Source of the DNA: Candidatus Rifleibacteriota bacterium
Lineage (GTDB): Bacteria; Riflebacteria; Ozemobacteria; Ozemobacterales; Ozemobacteraceae
Length of the DNA: 37,841 nt
NCBI GenBank assembly: GCA_029560455.1
Contig: JAKQKW010000127.1
Coordinates: 1-37,841 of the forward strand
Direction: 5' to 3'
Under the pieces are notes generated by a model that saw only the letters and a program-made list of their open reading frames with translations, ran no database searches and was not told where the DNA came from. Shown here in pieces: positions 1 through 6,755 of this stretch. Numbering within the stretch: position 1 is the stretch's first letter; every line of letters starts with the position of its first letter. The translations under genes and the position numbers were made by a program.

Positions 1-471
1 AACGTGCAGTGACATGCCGGCATCGAGGTCATCGATGTTGAGCTTGATCACTTCGGGAATCTTACCAGGCAGACATTCGATCTTAACCTGTTTGCACATG
101 GTGGTGAAGATGCCGCCGCTCTTTTTGCCGATCGGAGTGCCAACATATTCGAGGTCGACATCGACTCTGACCGGTTTATCCATATAAACGGCCTGCAGAT
201 CAACGTGCACGTAGCTGTGAGTGATCGGGTGTTTCTGGGTGTCTCTGACGATAACAGTGTGTTTGCCACCGTTTGAGAACTGAAGGTCGATCAGAGAATT
301 ACGATTGACCTTGCGCAGTTTTTCAATCTGCAGTCTCGGAATCGCGCAATGTACCGGGGCAAAATCCTTGCCATATACAACAGTCGGAATCAAATCTTTG
401 ACTCTGAGCTTTTTTGCGTTCTCTTTACCTGTTTTGTTTCTTACTTCAGCGTTAAGAATCAACTCTGCCAT
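1..471 (-). CDS. rplY: 50S ribosomal protein L25 / general stress protein Ctc (3' end cut by window)
   Basis: L25 binds 5S rRNA in the large ribosomal subunit; longer versions (Ctc/TL5) carry an extra beta-rich C-terminal domain. The 157 codons visible start MAELILNAEVRNKTGKENAKKLR and contain the family hallmarks LIPTVVYGK, FSNGGKHTVIVRDTQ and HVDLQAVYMDKPV, then move into the Ctc domain at VDVDLEYVGTPIGKKSGG. The start at 471 is fixed by an AAAGGAG ribosome site just upstream and by a canonical promoter. No stop is reached before the left edge, so the C-terminal domain is incomplete. The reading is clear at family level. It is the Ctc-type long form, so the name rplY/ctc should be used loosely. 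It is divergent from dprA. Confidence 0.93.
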   Translation of the reverse strand, partial: MAELILNAEVRNKTGKENAKKLRVKDLIPTVVYGKDFAPVHCAIPRLQIEKLRKVNRNSLIDLQFSNGGKHTVIVRDTQKHPITHSYVHVDLQAVYMDKPVRVDVDLEYVGTPIGKKSGGIFTTMCKQVKIECLPGKIPEVIKLNIDDLDAGMSLHV

Positions 472-506
472 AGAAATCTCCTTTGGAAATTAAAATTGAT
501 AGAGCG

Positions 507-535
507 ATTATATCATCAAATCGGCTTCAGGTCAA
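507..535 (-). promoter_or_regulatory. Sigma-70 promoter of rplY/ctc
   Basis: On the minus strand a TTGACC -35 (535-530) is followed after 17 bases by a perfect TATAAT -10 (512-507). It lies about 36 bases upstream of the rplY start. This is the best sigma-70 match in the window and fits a highly expressed translation gene. Confidence 0.8.
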
Positions 536-561
536 CTTTTAACCTAACCCTGACTGGGGGC

Positions 562-590
562 TTGCCGCAGTCGCAAAAAATCGCTATGCT
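562..590 (+). promoter_or_regulatory. Probable sigma-70 promoter of dprA
   Basis: TTGCCG (562-567), a 17-base spacer and TATGCT (585-590) sit 37 bases before the chosen dprA start. The element is weaker than the divergent rplY promoter about 30 bases away, and the two do not overlap. Confidence 0.5.
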
Positions 591-627
591 GCCAGATAAT
601 CGTAAAAATCTTTTGCAGGGGAAAAAT

Positions 628-1464
628 ATGCGTGAGTTTGCTGCCGCTTTGATACTGAGTCGGCTTAAGGGTGTCGGTGCTGCAACCTTTCGTAGAATAG
701 TCGAAGAGCATGGTTTGCCCTCGGCAGCTCTTCGCCACTGGCGCAGTTACCTCAAGACAGAGCCGGTACTCACTGCTGTCAGCGTTAAAAAAGCTTCGAC
801 CCGCAGCTCAACTGCGACGGCAATCAAGCTTGTGCGTTCAGGTGAACTGCTTGGCTGGTATTTTTCGCAACCGGGTTACCCGCTACAGTTGGCAGATCTC
901 GGTGAACCACCCCCGGTTATTTTTGCTTCCAGTCTGATTCCGAAACGCCGATTCGCTGCCGTCGTCGGCGCCCGCAGCATTGAGCCCGAAACGGCTGCCC
1001 TGACAGAATCAATCTGTCGCTGCCTGATCGCTCAGGGCTTCGCAATTGTCAGCGGCGGTGCTTCAGGCGTTGACACGGTTGCGCATCGAACAACTCTGAA
1101 TTCTGGCGCTTATACGCTTGCGGTTCTGGGTACCGGTCTCGATGTGATTTATCCAGCCGCTAATGCCGACCTTTTTGCTGACATCCGCCAGAACGGCGCA
1201 TTGATGACAGAGCTGTTGCCCGGCGCCCGACCGGTCAGAAGCTTTTTTCCGACCCGCAACCGTATTATCGCAGCCATGGCCGAAATAGTAGTCATTGTTC
1301 AGGCTGCTGCCGGCAGCGGTTCGATGATAACCGCCTCCTGGGCCTCCAGACTGGAAAGAAAGGTCATGACTGTAGCGCCACCATCCGGTAAAGCAGGTTC
1401 AGCTGCCTGGGCGGGAAATGTTGCATTGATGAATTCAGGTGTGAAGCCGTTTTTGCCTGGGTAA
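628..1464 (+). CDS. dprA: DNA-processing protein DprA/Smf, short form
   Basis: DprA binds incoming single-stranded DNA during natural transformation and loads RecA. The reading frame is open further upstream, but the ATG at 628 is preferred: AGGGG lies 6 bases before it, a promoter is placed correctly, and the protein then begins MREFAAALILSRLKGVGAAT, a helix-hairpin-helix-like N-terminus. The Rossmann core follows with GARSIEPE, the glycine-rich IVSGGASGVDTVAH, AVLGTGLDVIYP and FFPTRNRIIAA. The protein is 278 residues and ends just after the Rossmann fold, so it lacks the C-terminal winged-helix domain of many longer DprA proteins. It diverges from rplY and converges with slyD. The family call is very secure; active competence cannot be judged from this window. 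Confidence 0.93.
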   Translation: MREFAAALILSRLKGVGAATFRRIVEEHGLPSAALRHWRSYLKTEPVLTAVSVKKASTRSSTATAIKLVRSGELLGWYFSQPGYPLQLADLGEPPPVIFASSLIPKRRFAAVVGARSIEPETAALTESICRCLIAQGFAIVSGGASGVDTVAHRTTLNSGAYTLAVLGTGLDVIYPAANADLFADIRQNGALMTELLPGARPVRSFFPTRNRIIAAMAEIVVIVQAAAGSGSMITASWASRLERKVMTVAPPSGKAGSAAWAGNVALMNSGVKPFLPG

Positions 1465-1467
1465 TTC

Positions 1468-1501
1468 CGTAAAAATAAAACCCCGGGCAAAGAGCCCGGG
1501 G
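1468..1501 (-). terminator. Rho-independent terminator after slyD
   Basis: A perfect 8-bp stem, CCCCGGGC (1481-1488) with GCCCGGGG (1494-1501), closes a 5-base loop. Read on the minus strand it is followed by TTTTATTTTTAC, so it mainly ends slyD transcription. On the plus strand, after dprA, there is no good T run. Confidence 0.75.
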
Positions 1502-1530
1502 TCGTATTAAGCTTTAAGCCGGAAAAGAGA

Positions 1531-2025
1531 TCAGTGACCGCAGCCTGAGCAGCTTGAGCAGCCGCCGCCGCATGATGACTGTGGCATTTCTGAAGCGTCT
1601 TTGATGTCGACCAGTTCAAGGTCGAAGTGCAGGTTCTCGCCAGCCAGAGGGTGATTCATGTCGAGCGTAACGCTCTCGTCATTGAAGTCCACGATGGTAG
1701 CAATGGCCCGTTCGCCGTTTTCAAGCTGTAGTGCCAGCTGCTGGTCGATTTCGGGCTCGAAATCGTCACCGAAATTTTTGCGGTCGGTGCTGATAACGCG
1801 ATCTTCAGAATATTCGCCATAGCCCTGAGCTGGAGTCAGGTGAATGCTTTTCTTCTCGCCCACCTTCATGCCAACGACGGCCTTTTCAAAACCTTCGATG
1901 ATGTCGCCTTCGCCAACGATAAAATACAGAGGGCTGCCATCGGCACTGGTGTCAAAAACTTCGCCGGAATCAAACTTGCCGGTGTAGTGTACAAATACGA
2001 GGTCGCCCTTTTTTACGGTAGTCAT
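1531..2025 (-). CDS. slyD: FKBP-type peptidyl-prolyl isomerase, SlyD-like
   Basis: SlyD catalyses cis-trans isomerisation of proline peptide bonds, acts as a chaperone through an inserted flap domain, and can deliver nickel to hydrogenases. The start MTTVKKGDLVFVHYTG at 2025 follows AAAGGAGCC; an in-frame upstream Met lacks a ribosome site. The FKBP core (residues 1-65) has FVHYTGKFDSGEVFDTS and GMKVGEKKSI. The flap domain (about 70-125) has PAQGYGEY, and the core resumes at MNHPLAGENLHFDLELV. The C-terminus is a cysteine-rich tail, CGGGCSSCSGCGH, as in metal-binding SlyD proteins. A link to nickel is only a family expectation. The hydE gene nearby serves the iron-only hydrogenase type, which needs no nickel. 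Confidence 0.93.
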   Translation of the reverse strand: MTTVKKGDLVFVHYTGKFDSGEVFDTSADGSPLYFIVGEGDIIEGFEKAVVGMKVGEKKSIHLTPAQGYGEYSEDRVISTDRKNFGDDFEPEIDQQLALQLENGERAIATIVDFNDESVTLDMNHPLAGENLHFDLELVDIKDASEMPQSSCGGGCSSCSGCGH

Positions 2026-2070
2026 TATGGCTCCTTTAAATCCGGCAGCGCCGGCCAAAAAATCACACAA

Positions 2071-2087
2071 ATTACGATGTGCGTAAT
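2071..2087. promoter_or_regulatory. Palindrome at the slyD transcription start, possible operator
   Basis: ATTACG (2071-2076), 5 bases, CGTAAT (2082-2087) is a perfect 6-bp inverted repeat. It covers the predicted start site of slyD and lies in the divergent region shared with the acyl-CoA ligase. A DNA-binding protein here would block slyD. No candidate repressor gene is adjacent. Confidence 0.4.
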
Positions 2088-2090
2088 CAG

Positions 2091-2118
2091 ACTATATCTT
2101 TTTTGCGCCGTTAGTCAA
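2091..2118 (-). promoter_or_regulatory. Sigma-70 promoter of slyD
   Basis: On the minus strand TTGACT (2118-2113), a 16-base spacer and TATAGT (2096-2091) form a good promoter 66 bases before the slyD start. The predicted transcription start falls near 2085, inside the palindrome at 2071-2087. Confidence 0.6.
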
Positions 2119-2184
2119 ACAAAATTCTTGCGCACCTGCACCGCCACGGTTTATTCTGACTGCACGAAATGTCAGGAGGCCTGA

Positions 2185-3816
2185 ATGGTAGATAAATGCT
2201 GGTTGAGTTCCTACGATTCTGTTGTGGCACACGAAATTCCTTCTGAAAAACGCCCTTTACACGAATTCATCATTGAAGCGGCTAAAAATTTCCCTGAAAA
2301 TATTGCTTTAAAACAGGGAAGTCAGCAACTTACCTATAGAGAATTCGATCGTCTGACCGAGATCGTGTCCGGAAACCTGAGAATTCACGGACTCGAAAAA
2401 CAAAACCGGGTTGCGGTTTTTCTGCCGAACTGCAGCGAGACTGTCGTTGCATTCTGGAGCATTGTCAGGGCCGGTGCCGTTGGCGTCATGACCAACCCGC
2501 TGTATTCTGAAACCGAACTGCTGCATCAGTTCAATGACTCCGGGTCGAGGTTCGTCATCACCAATGATCTGCTTTTACCCAAAGTGGCTGGCATTCTTGA
2601 ACACACCGGTGTCGAAAAGGTTTTCGTCGTTCCGGCTTCCGAAGAAGGCACTTCGATTGTTCCCGAAAGCGCCCGTATTGCGCCATGGGCAAGGCTTCTC
2701 GAAGACAATCATGGCTACAGCTGTAAAAATATCGACCCGCACGCAGACCTGGCGCTTCTGCAATACACCGGCGGCACCACCGGTATTTCAAAGGGCTGCA
2801 TGCTGACACACGCCAACCTCTTCTCAAACGCAATTCAGAGTCAGCAGATGTTTCACGTTCTCCAGTCCGGCCAGGAAAAATTCGTCGGCGTTCTTCCTTA
2901 TTTTCACATTTACGGTTTGACCGTCACGATTATTCTGCCAGTCGTTCTCGCTTCAACCATGATTCCGTTGCCGCGTTTTACGCCAAGGGCACTTTTGACG
3001 CTTATCGCCAGCGAAGGGATTACCTGCATGGCTTCGGCTCCCTCAATTTTCAGCGCCTGCCTCAGCCAGAAAGATATAGATTCCTATAACCTTTCGACTC
3101 TGAAACTGATAATCAGCGGGTCAGCTCCTCTGCCCGTCAGTCAGATGGAGCTGTTCGAGAAAAAGACCGGCGCCAGAATCACCGAAGGCTACGGCCTCAG
3201 CGAAACCTCGCCGGTAACCCATTTTAACCCGATTTTCGGGAATCGCAAGGCCGGGTCGATCGGGCTGCCGATACCCTCTACCGAAGCCCGTATCGTCGAT
3301 GTCGAATATGGTGTCAAGGACCTCGCGCCGGGCGAACACGGCGAAATCGTCATTCGCGGGCCACAGGTCATGAAGGGCTATTTTCAGCAGCCCGGCCAGA
3401 CTGAAATGGTTCTGCGTGACGGCTGGCTCTACACCGGAGATATCGGCTACCGCGACGAAGAGGGTTACTTCTTTGTCACCGACCGCAAAAAAGACCTCAT
3501 CATCAGTGGCGGTTACAATATTTATCCCCGCGAGATAGAAGAAGTTCTCTTTAAACACCCATCGGTCAAAGAAGCCGTGGTCGTTGGCGCCAGACATGCA
3601 ACCCGTGGCGAAGTTCCGCGCGCTTTCGTCGTTCCGGTCGATGGTCAGACTATTGACCGCAACGAACTTATCGATTTCTGCCGCAAAAATATGGCTAATT
3701 ACAAAGTGCCTCGCGATATAGAATTCCGCGAGGCTCTTCCAAAATCCGCAATCGGAAAAGTTCTTCGCCGCACTCTGCGCGACGAAATCAACAGCCAGGC
3801 GCCCGTCAGCGACTGA
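2185..3816 (+). CDS. Long-chain fatty-acid-CoA ligase-like AMP-binding enzyme
   Basis: Members of this superfamily activate a carboxylic acid with ATP to an acyl-AMP and transfer it to CoA; the best fit is fatty acids (FadD-like). The 543 residues show the core motifs in order: P-loop YTGGTTGISKG (194-204), the adenine-binding ITEGYGLSET (332-341), YTGDIG (416-421), the hinge region DRKKDLIISGGYNIYPREIE, and the catalytic lysine of PKSAIGK (K525). The length fits a single-domain ligase with no carrier protein. A GGAGG ribosome site precedes the ATG. The gene stands alone between slyD and a strong terminator. The substrate cannot be read from the motifs; aryl or short-chain acids remain possible. 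Confidence 0.88.
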   Translation: MVDKCWLSSYDSVVAHEIPSEKRPLHEFIIEAAKNFPENIALKQGSQQLTYREFDRLTEIVSGNLRIHGLEKQNRVAVFLPNCSETVVAFWSIVRAGAVGVMTNPLYSETELLHQFNDSGSRFVITNDLLLPKVAGILEHTGVEKVFVVPASEEGTSIVPESARIAPWARLLEDNHGYSCKNIDPHADLALLQYTGGTTGISKGCMLTHANLFSNAIQSQQMFHVLQSGQEKFVGVLPYFHIYGLTVTIILPVVLASTMIPLPRFTPRALLTLIASEGITCMASAPSIFSACLSQKDIDSYNLSTLKLIISGSAPLPVSQMELFEKKTGARITEGYGLSETSPVTHFNPIFGNRKAGSIGLPIPSTEARIVDVEYGVKDLAPGEHGEIVIRGPQVMKGYFQQPGQTEMVLRDGWLYTGDIGYRDEEGYFFVTDRKKDLIISGGYNIYPREIEEVLFKHPSVKEAVVVGARHATRGEVPRAFVVPVDGQTIDRNELIDFCRKNMANYKVPRDIEFREALPKSAIGKVLRRTLRDEINSQAPVSD

Positions 3817-3825
3817 GTCTGACGC

Positions 3826-3866
3826 AAAAAAAACCGGCTGTTCCATCACGGAACAGCCGGTTTTTT
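3826..3866. terminator. Bidirectional terminator between convergent genes
   Basis: A 14-bp perfect stem (3831-3844 with 3850-3863) closes the loop ATCAC. It is flanked by a run of A on the left and T on the right, so it can end both the acyl-CoA ligase (plus) and the exported protein gene (minus). Confidence 0.9.
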
Positions 3867-3874
3867 ATAAAGGC

Positions 3875-4792
3875 TTATTCGTCGTCTTCGATTTCGGCAG
3901 CAGCACCCTGAAACATCGGTTCTTCAGGCGGAGCAACATGTGTGCAGTCGTATTCAAGACCGAAAGCGTTTTTGCGTTTCAGAAGTTTGACTCTGCCGGT
4001 TTTTGCGGTGTTTTCCCGGCGCCATTCTTCAAGAATCCATTCATAGATGTAGTAAGGTTCATAGAGAGTCAAAACGCGGTGTGGTTCAGATTCCTTCGCC
4101 CAGCTGCCGGCTTTCAGAACCTTCCAGGGTGAAACCTTGTTGCCGGTAAGCGGCCCACCGATAAGAGTATTCGGGATTCTGACCGAAACCGGCCACTTTT
4201 CTCTCCAGACGGGGTGCATCAGACCTGCGACTTCAACAAACGCGATGCCGAAAGCACTGCAGCCGGCACCGAGGCCTTCTCTTGGTCGATTGAGGCCATT
4301 GTAGGTATTGCCATAACCGCGTTTGCGGTAAATTTCGAGATATTTTTTCAGGCGGTCGTAGTTGGCATCGTTGAGCTTGAACCTGATGTAGGCAATGCGA
4401 CCTGATTCAAAACGGTCAACAATCTCGGCCTGAAGATCTTCAGTTTTTTCGAGGCGCCCGGCCATGCCGTGGAAAAGAATGCCCAGACCGTAGCCTTTTT
4501 TGAGTACCAGATCATTTGAATTGTCTTCAGGCGACGGAACACTGCCGGTCAGAATAAGTTCTTTACGGCCTTCATGGCTGAGTTGAATAAAAACGTGCCC
4601 GATCGCATGTTTGTGCGATCGATGCTGAAAAGTCAGATTGTTGGTGACCGCACTGTTCAAAAGGCTGCGTGGGCTTGACCAGTTGATTTTGCGGGGTGAG
4701 GGCATGGTGAAAAGGGTAAGTTCCTGGGCCATTGCCGTGCCTGCGACCATCATGCCCAGAAAAACCGCTATCGCTGCAGTGAGCTTTTTCAT
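3875..4792 (-). CDS. Exported protein of unknown function, possible permuted papain-like fold
   Basis: I do not recognise the family by name. The start at 4792 is chosen because MKKLTAAIAVFLGMMVAGTAMAQE is a typical Sec signal peptide with cleavage after AMA, and GGAG lies 8 bases upstream; the longer frame adds residues with no ribosome site. The mature protein (about 283 residues) has HAIGHVFIQL (H66) and, about 110 residues later, GAGCSAFGIAFVEVAG (C178). This His-before-Cys order, with a small-residue Cys motif starting a hydrophobic helix, recalls permuted NlpC/P60-type and Lnb N-terminal (DUF4105) proteins. That is an inference from motif shape only. The C-terminal end is acidic. The gene lies 55 bases downstream of the sigma-54 regulator on the same strand and may be co-transcribed. 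Confidence 0.7.
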   Translation of the reverse strand: MKKLTAAIAVFLGMMVAGTAMAQELTLFTMPSPRKINWSSPRSLLNSAVTNNLTFQHRSHKHAIGHVFIQLSHEGRKELILTGSVPSPEDNSNDLVLKKGYGLGILFHGMAGRLEKTEDLQAEIVDRFESGRIAYIRFKLNDANYDRLKKYLEIYRKRGYGNTYNGLNRPREGLGAGCSAFGIAFVEVAGLMHPVWREKWPVSVRIPNTLIGGPLTGNKVSPWKVLKAGSWAKESEPHRVLTLYEPYYIYEWILEEWRRENTAKTGRVKLLKRKNAFGLEYDCTHVAPPEEPMFQGAAAEIEDDE

Positions 4793-4847
4793 CCTGATTA
4801 CTCCTGTCGAGAATATTTCTAAATTGTAAGAATGTACACACAATGCG

Positions 4848-6296
4848 TCAATCTTCCGGGGCACTTTTTATCCCATGCTTTTCGATCCATTTCCAGACTG
4901 CAGTTCTGCTTACTCCGAGCAATCTGCCAACTTCAGCCTTGTTCCACAGGTTTTTTTCAAGTAATCCGGTCAGCTCTTTTTTTGATCTGAGAATTTTTTT
5001 TCCGCTCAGCCTGTCGAAAACTTTTCTGGAATCCGGCACACTTTTAATAGATGTTTGCCCGGTGCGCAGCCGGTCCGAATTGTCTCCATCATTTTCATAC
5101 ACCTGATTCTGGGAAAGTTCGCCAGGAAGGTCGTCGGCATCGATAATTCTTTCCTGGCATACAACAAATGCATATTCTATTGTATTCTCCAGTTCGCGAA
5201 CATTTCCGGGCCATGGGTAAGAGACCATTCTGCTCATAGCTTCCCGCGAAATTCCCGAAATCAGCTTGCCTGTTCTGGCGCCGAAACGACTGATAAAATG
5301 CCGGGCCAGCAGAGGTATGTCGTCTGGTCTCTGCCGCAGCGGCGGCAGATTGATTGGAAATACACGCAGCCTGTAATAGAGATCTTCTCTGAATCGACCT
5401 TCTCTGACTTCACGCATCAGGTCTTTGTTGGTGGCCGCAATGACTCTGACGTTCACCTTGATGGTTTTTTCGCCGCCAACCCTTTCAAATTCGCCTGTCT
5501 GAAGAACCCGCAGCATTTTTACCTGCATTGCGGCGCTGATGTCGCCGATTTCATCTAGAAAAATTGTGCCGCCGTCTGCGGCTTCGAAACGCCCGGTTCT
5601 CTGCCTTATGGCACCGGTAAAAGCGCCTTTTTCATGCCCAAAAAGCTCTGACTCGAGGAGAGTCTCGGGGATCGCTCCGCAGTTCACCCTTATGAACGGT
5701 TTCTGCCGCCGGTTGCTCAATTCTTGAATCGCCGTGGCAACCAGTTCTTTGCCCGTGCCGCTTTCGCCAAGTATCATCACCGAAGCTTCGCTTTCTGCCG
5801 CAAATGAAATTAATCGGAAAACCTTCTGCATAGACAGACTGCGACCGGTAATGCCATGAAAATTTTCTTCCGATTGCATTTTCGAAGCCATTGCTGCAAT
5901 TTCCTGGCGCAGGTTGAAAACCGGGCGAAAATCAGTGATGGTCTGCAGGATGCCCAGAACCTTCTGATTCTCATCACGAAGAATTCTTGCATTAACCATG
6001 ACTGGAATGTGCTCACCGCTCTTTGCGACCATTCGGCACTCGCAGCCGGTAACGCATGTTTCTGTTTTTTTCGGGCTGAGAAGTGAAAAAATCTGCTGGG
6101 CTCCAACACACTCAGGCGCTCTGAGCCACTCAGTTGTTCGACCGATTGCCTCTGAGGCCGGGTAATCTGTCATTTCCTGCATTGCCTTGTTCCAGACCAT
6201 TATTTTGCCTTCGGTGTCGACCATCATTACACCTTCAGCCATTGTCTCAAGAAGCAGTGCAGTACTGATGCTGCGGAGAAACGGATTGTTTTTCAT
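4848..6296 (-). CDS. Sigma-54-dependent transcriptional activator with PAS sensor (PAS-AAA+-Fis)
   Basis: Bacterial enhancer-binding proteins bind upstream DNA and use ATP to open sigma-54 promoters. The 482 residues hold an N-terminal PAS domain (about 12-125), a AAA+ domain with Walker A GESGTGKE (177-184), the sigma-54-contacting GAFTGA loop (224-229), Walker B FLDEIGD (246-252), and [10 protein letters not shown] (361-370). A Fis-type helix-turn-helix closes it at 446-475 ([20 protein letters not shown]). There is no receiver domain, so the signal is probably sensed directly. The PAS domain has a cluster C81-x3-C85-x-C87 plus C63, which could bind a metal or act as a thiol switch; this is inference. 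AAAGGTGAG precedes the start. Two tandem inverted repeats lie 20-60 bases upstream, fitting both autoregulation and control of the divergent gene. Confidence 0.93.
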   Translation of the reverse strand: MKNNPFLRSISTALLLETMAEGVMMVDTEGKIMVWNKAMQEMTDYPASEAIGRTTEWLRAPECVGAQQIFSLLSPKKTETCVTGCECRMVAKSGEHIPVMVNARILRDENQKVLGILQTITDFRPVFNLRQEIAAMASKMQSEENFHGITGRSLSMQKVFRLISFAAESEASVMILGESGTGKELVATAIQELSNRRQKPFIRVNCGAIPETLLESELFGHEKGAFTGAIRQRTGRFEAADGGTIFLDEIGDISAAMQVKMLRVLQTGEFERVGGEKTIKVNVRVIAATNKDLMREVREGRFREDLYYRLRVFPINLPPLRQRPDDIPLLARHFISRFGARTGKLISGISREAMSRMVSYPWPGNVRELENTIEYAFVVCQERIIDADDLPGELSQNQVYENDGDNSDRLRTGQTSIKSVPDSRKVFDRLSGKKILRSKKELTGLLEKNLWNKAEVGRLLGVSRTAVWKWIEKHGIKSAPED

Positions 6297-6316
6297 CTGA
6301 ACTCACCTTTTTTGTG

Positions 6317-6357
6317 TTGCGTTAAGTTACGCTAGCATGTTGCGCAACCATACGCAA
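6317..6357. promoter_or_regulatory. Two tandem TTGCG-N8-CGCAA-type sites, likely enhancer for the sigma-54 regulator
   Basis: Copy 1 is TTGCG (6317-6321), 8 bases, CGCTA (6330-6334). Copy 2 is TTGCG (6340-6344), 8 bases, CGCAA (6353-6357). The copies start 23 bases apart, close to two helical turns, so they lie on the same DNA face. They centre about 142 and 119 bases upstream of the predicted sigma-54 start at 6468, the usual enhancer distance, and lie just before the regulator gene itself. Confidence 0.6.
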
Positions 6358-6441
6358 TATTGCTCGAACGAATGATTGCGAGTTGCCGGAATTGTAGTCT
6401 CAGTCTCTTTATCAGAAGGGTAAAAAACGATTTTGCATGAA

Positions 6442-6457
6442 TGGCATGCCGATTGCT
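6442..6457 (+). promoter_or_regulatory. Sigma-54 (-24/-12) promoter of the DUF2892-like gene
   Basis: TGGCATGCCGATTGCT matches the sigma-54 consensus TGGCAYR-N4-TTGCW at every defined position. The -24 GG is at 6443-6444 and the -12 GC at 6455-6456, placing the start near 6468, 21 bases before the gene at 6489. Confidence 0.8.
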
Positions 6458-6488
6458 CATAAATACAAAAAGCAACAGGAGCATATTT

Positions 6489-6701
6489 ATGACTATTGAT
6501 AATGCAATTCGCGTTCTGGCCGGCAGCATGATTCTGCTGAGCCTTTATCTGACCTGGTATGTAAATCCGCTGTTCGTCTGGTTGACAGTTTTTGTGGCGC
6601 TGAATCTGATTCAATCTGCTTTCACCGGGCTGTGCCCGGCAGTGTTCTTTCTCCGGAAACTTGGATTTAAAGACAGTTGCCAGCCCTGCAGCAGTAAATA
6701 A
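6489..6701 (+). CDS. Small DUF2892-like (YgaP C-terminal type) inner-membrane protein
   Basis: The protein has 70 residues with two hydrophobic segments (about 8-24 and 26-44), an arrangement shared with the transmembrane part of YgaP and stand-alone DUF2892 proteins. The N-terminus MTIDNAIRVLAGSMIL and the loop GLCPAVFFLRKLGF fit that family; the tail CQPCSSK adds a CxxC-like pair. The start at 6489 is chosen over an upstream in-frame Met because AGGAG lies 7 bases before it and the upstream Met lies over the sigma-54 promoter. Family members often accompany rhodaneses or sulfur-handling genes, but none is adjacent. A perfect -24/-12 promoter and two enhancer-like sites make it the likely direct target of the divergent PAS regulator. 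Its molecular role is unknown. Confidence 0.82.
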   Translation: MTIDNAIRVLAGSMILLSLYLTWYVNPLFVWLTVFVALNLIQSAFTGLCPAVFFLRKLGFKDSCQPCSSK

Positions 6702-6706
6702 AACAG

Positions 6707-6733
6707 AACGCCCGGCAGTTCAGCCGGGCGTTT
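6707..6733. terminator. Terminator between the DUF2892-like gene and msrBA
   Basis: AACGCCCGGC (6707-6716) pairs with GCCGGGCGTT (6723-6732) around a 6-base loop. The right flank has only a short T stretch; the left flank read on the minus strand is CTGTTTTATTT, so it may serve both convergent genes. Confidence 0.75.
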
Positions 6734-6755
6734 CGCATTCACAATACTGTAGTTC

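Noticed and set aside
349..627. N-terminal extension of the dprA frame from an ATG at 349
   Set aside because: It would overlap rplY and both promoters and has no ribosome site; the start at 628 fits the DprA family.
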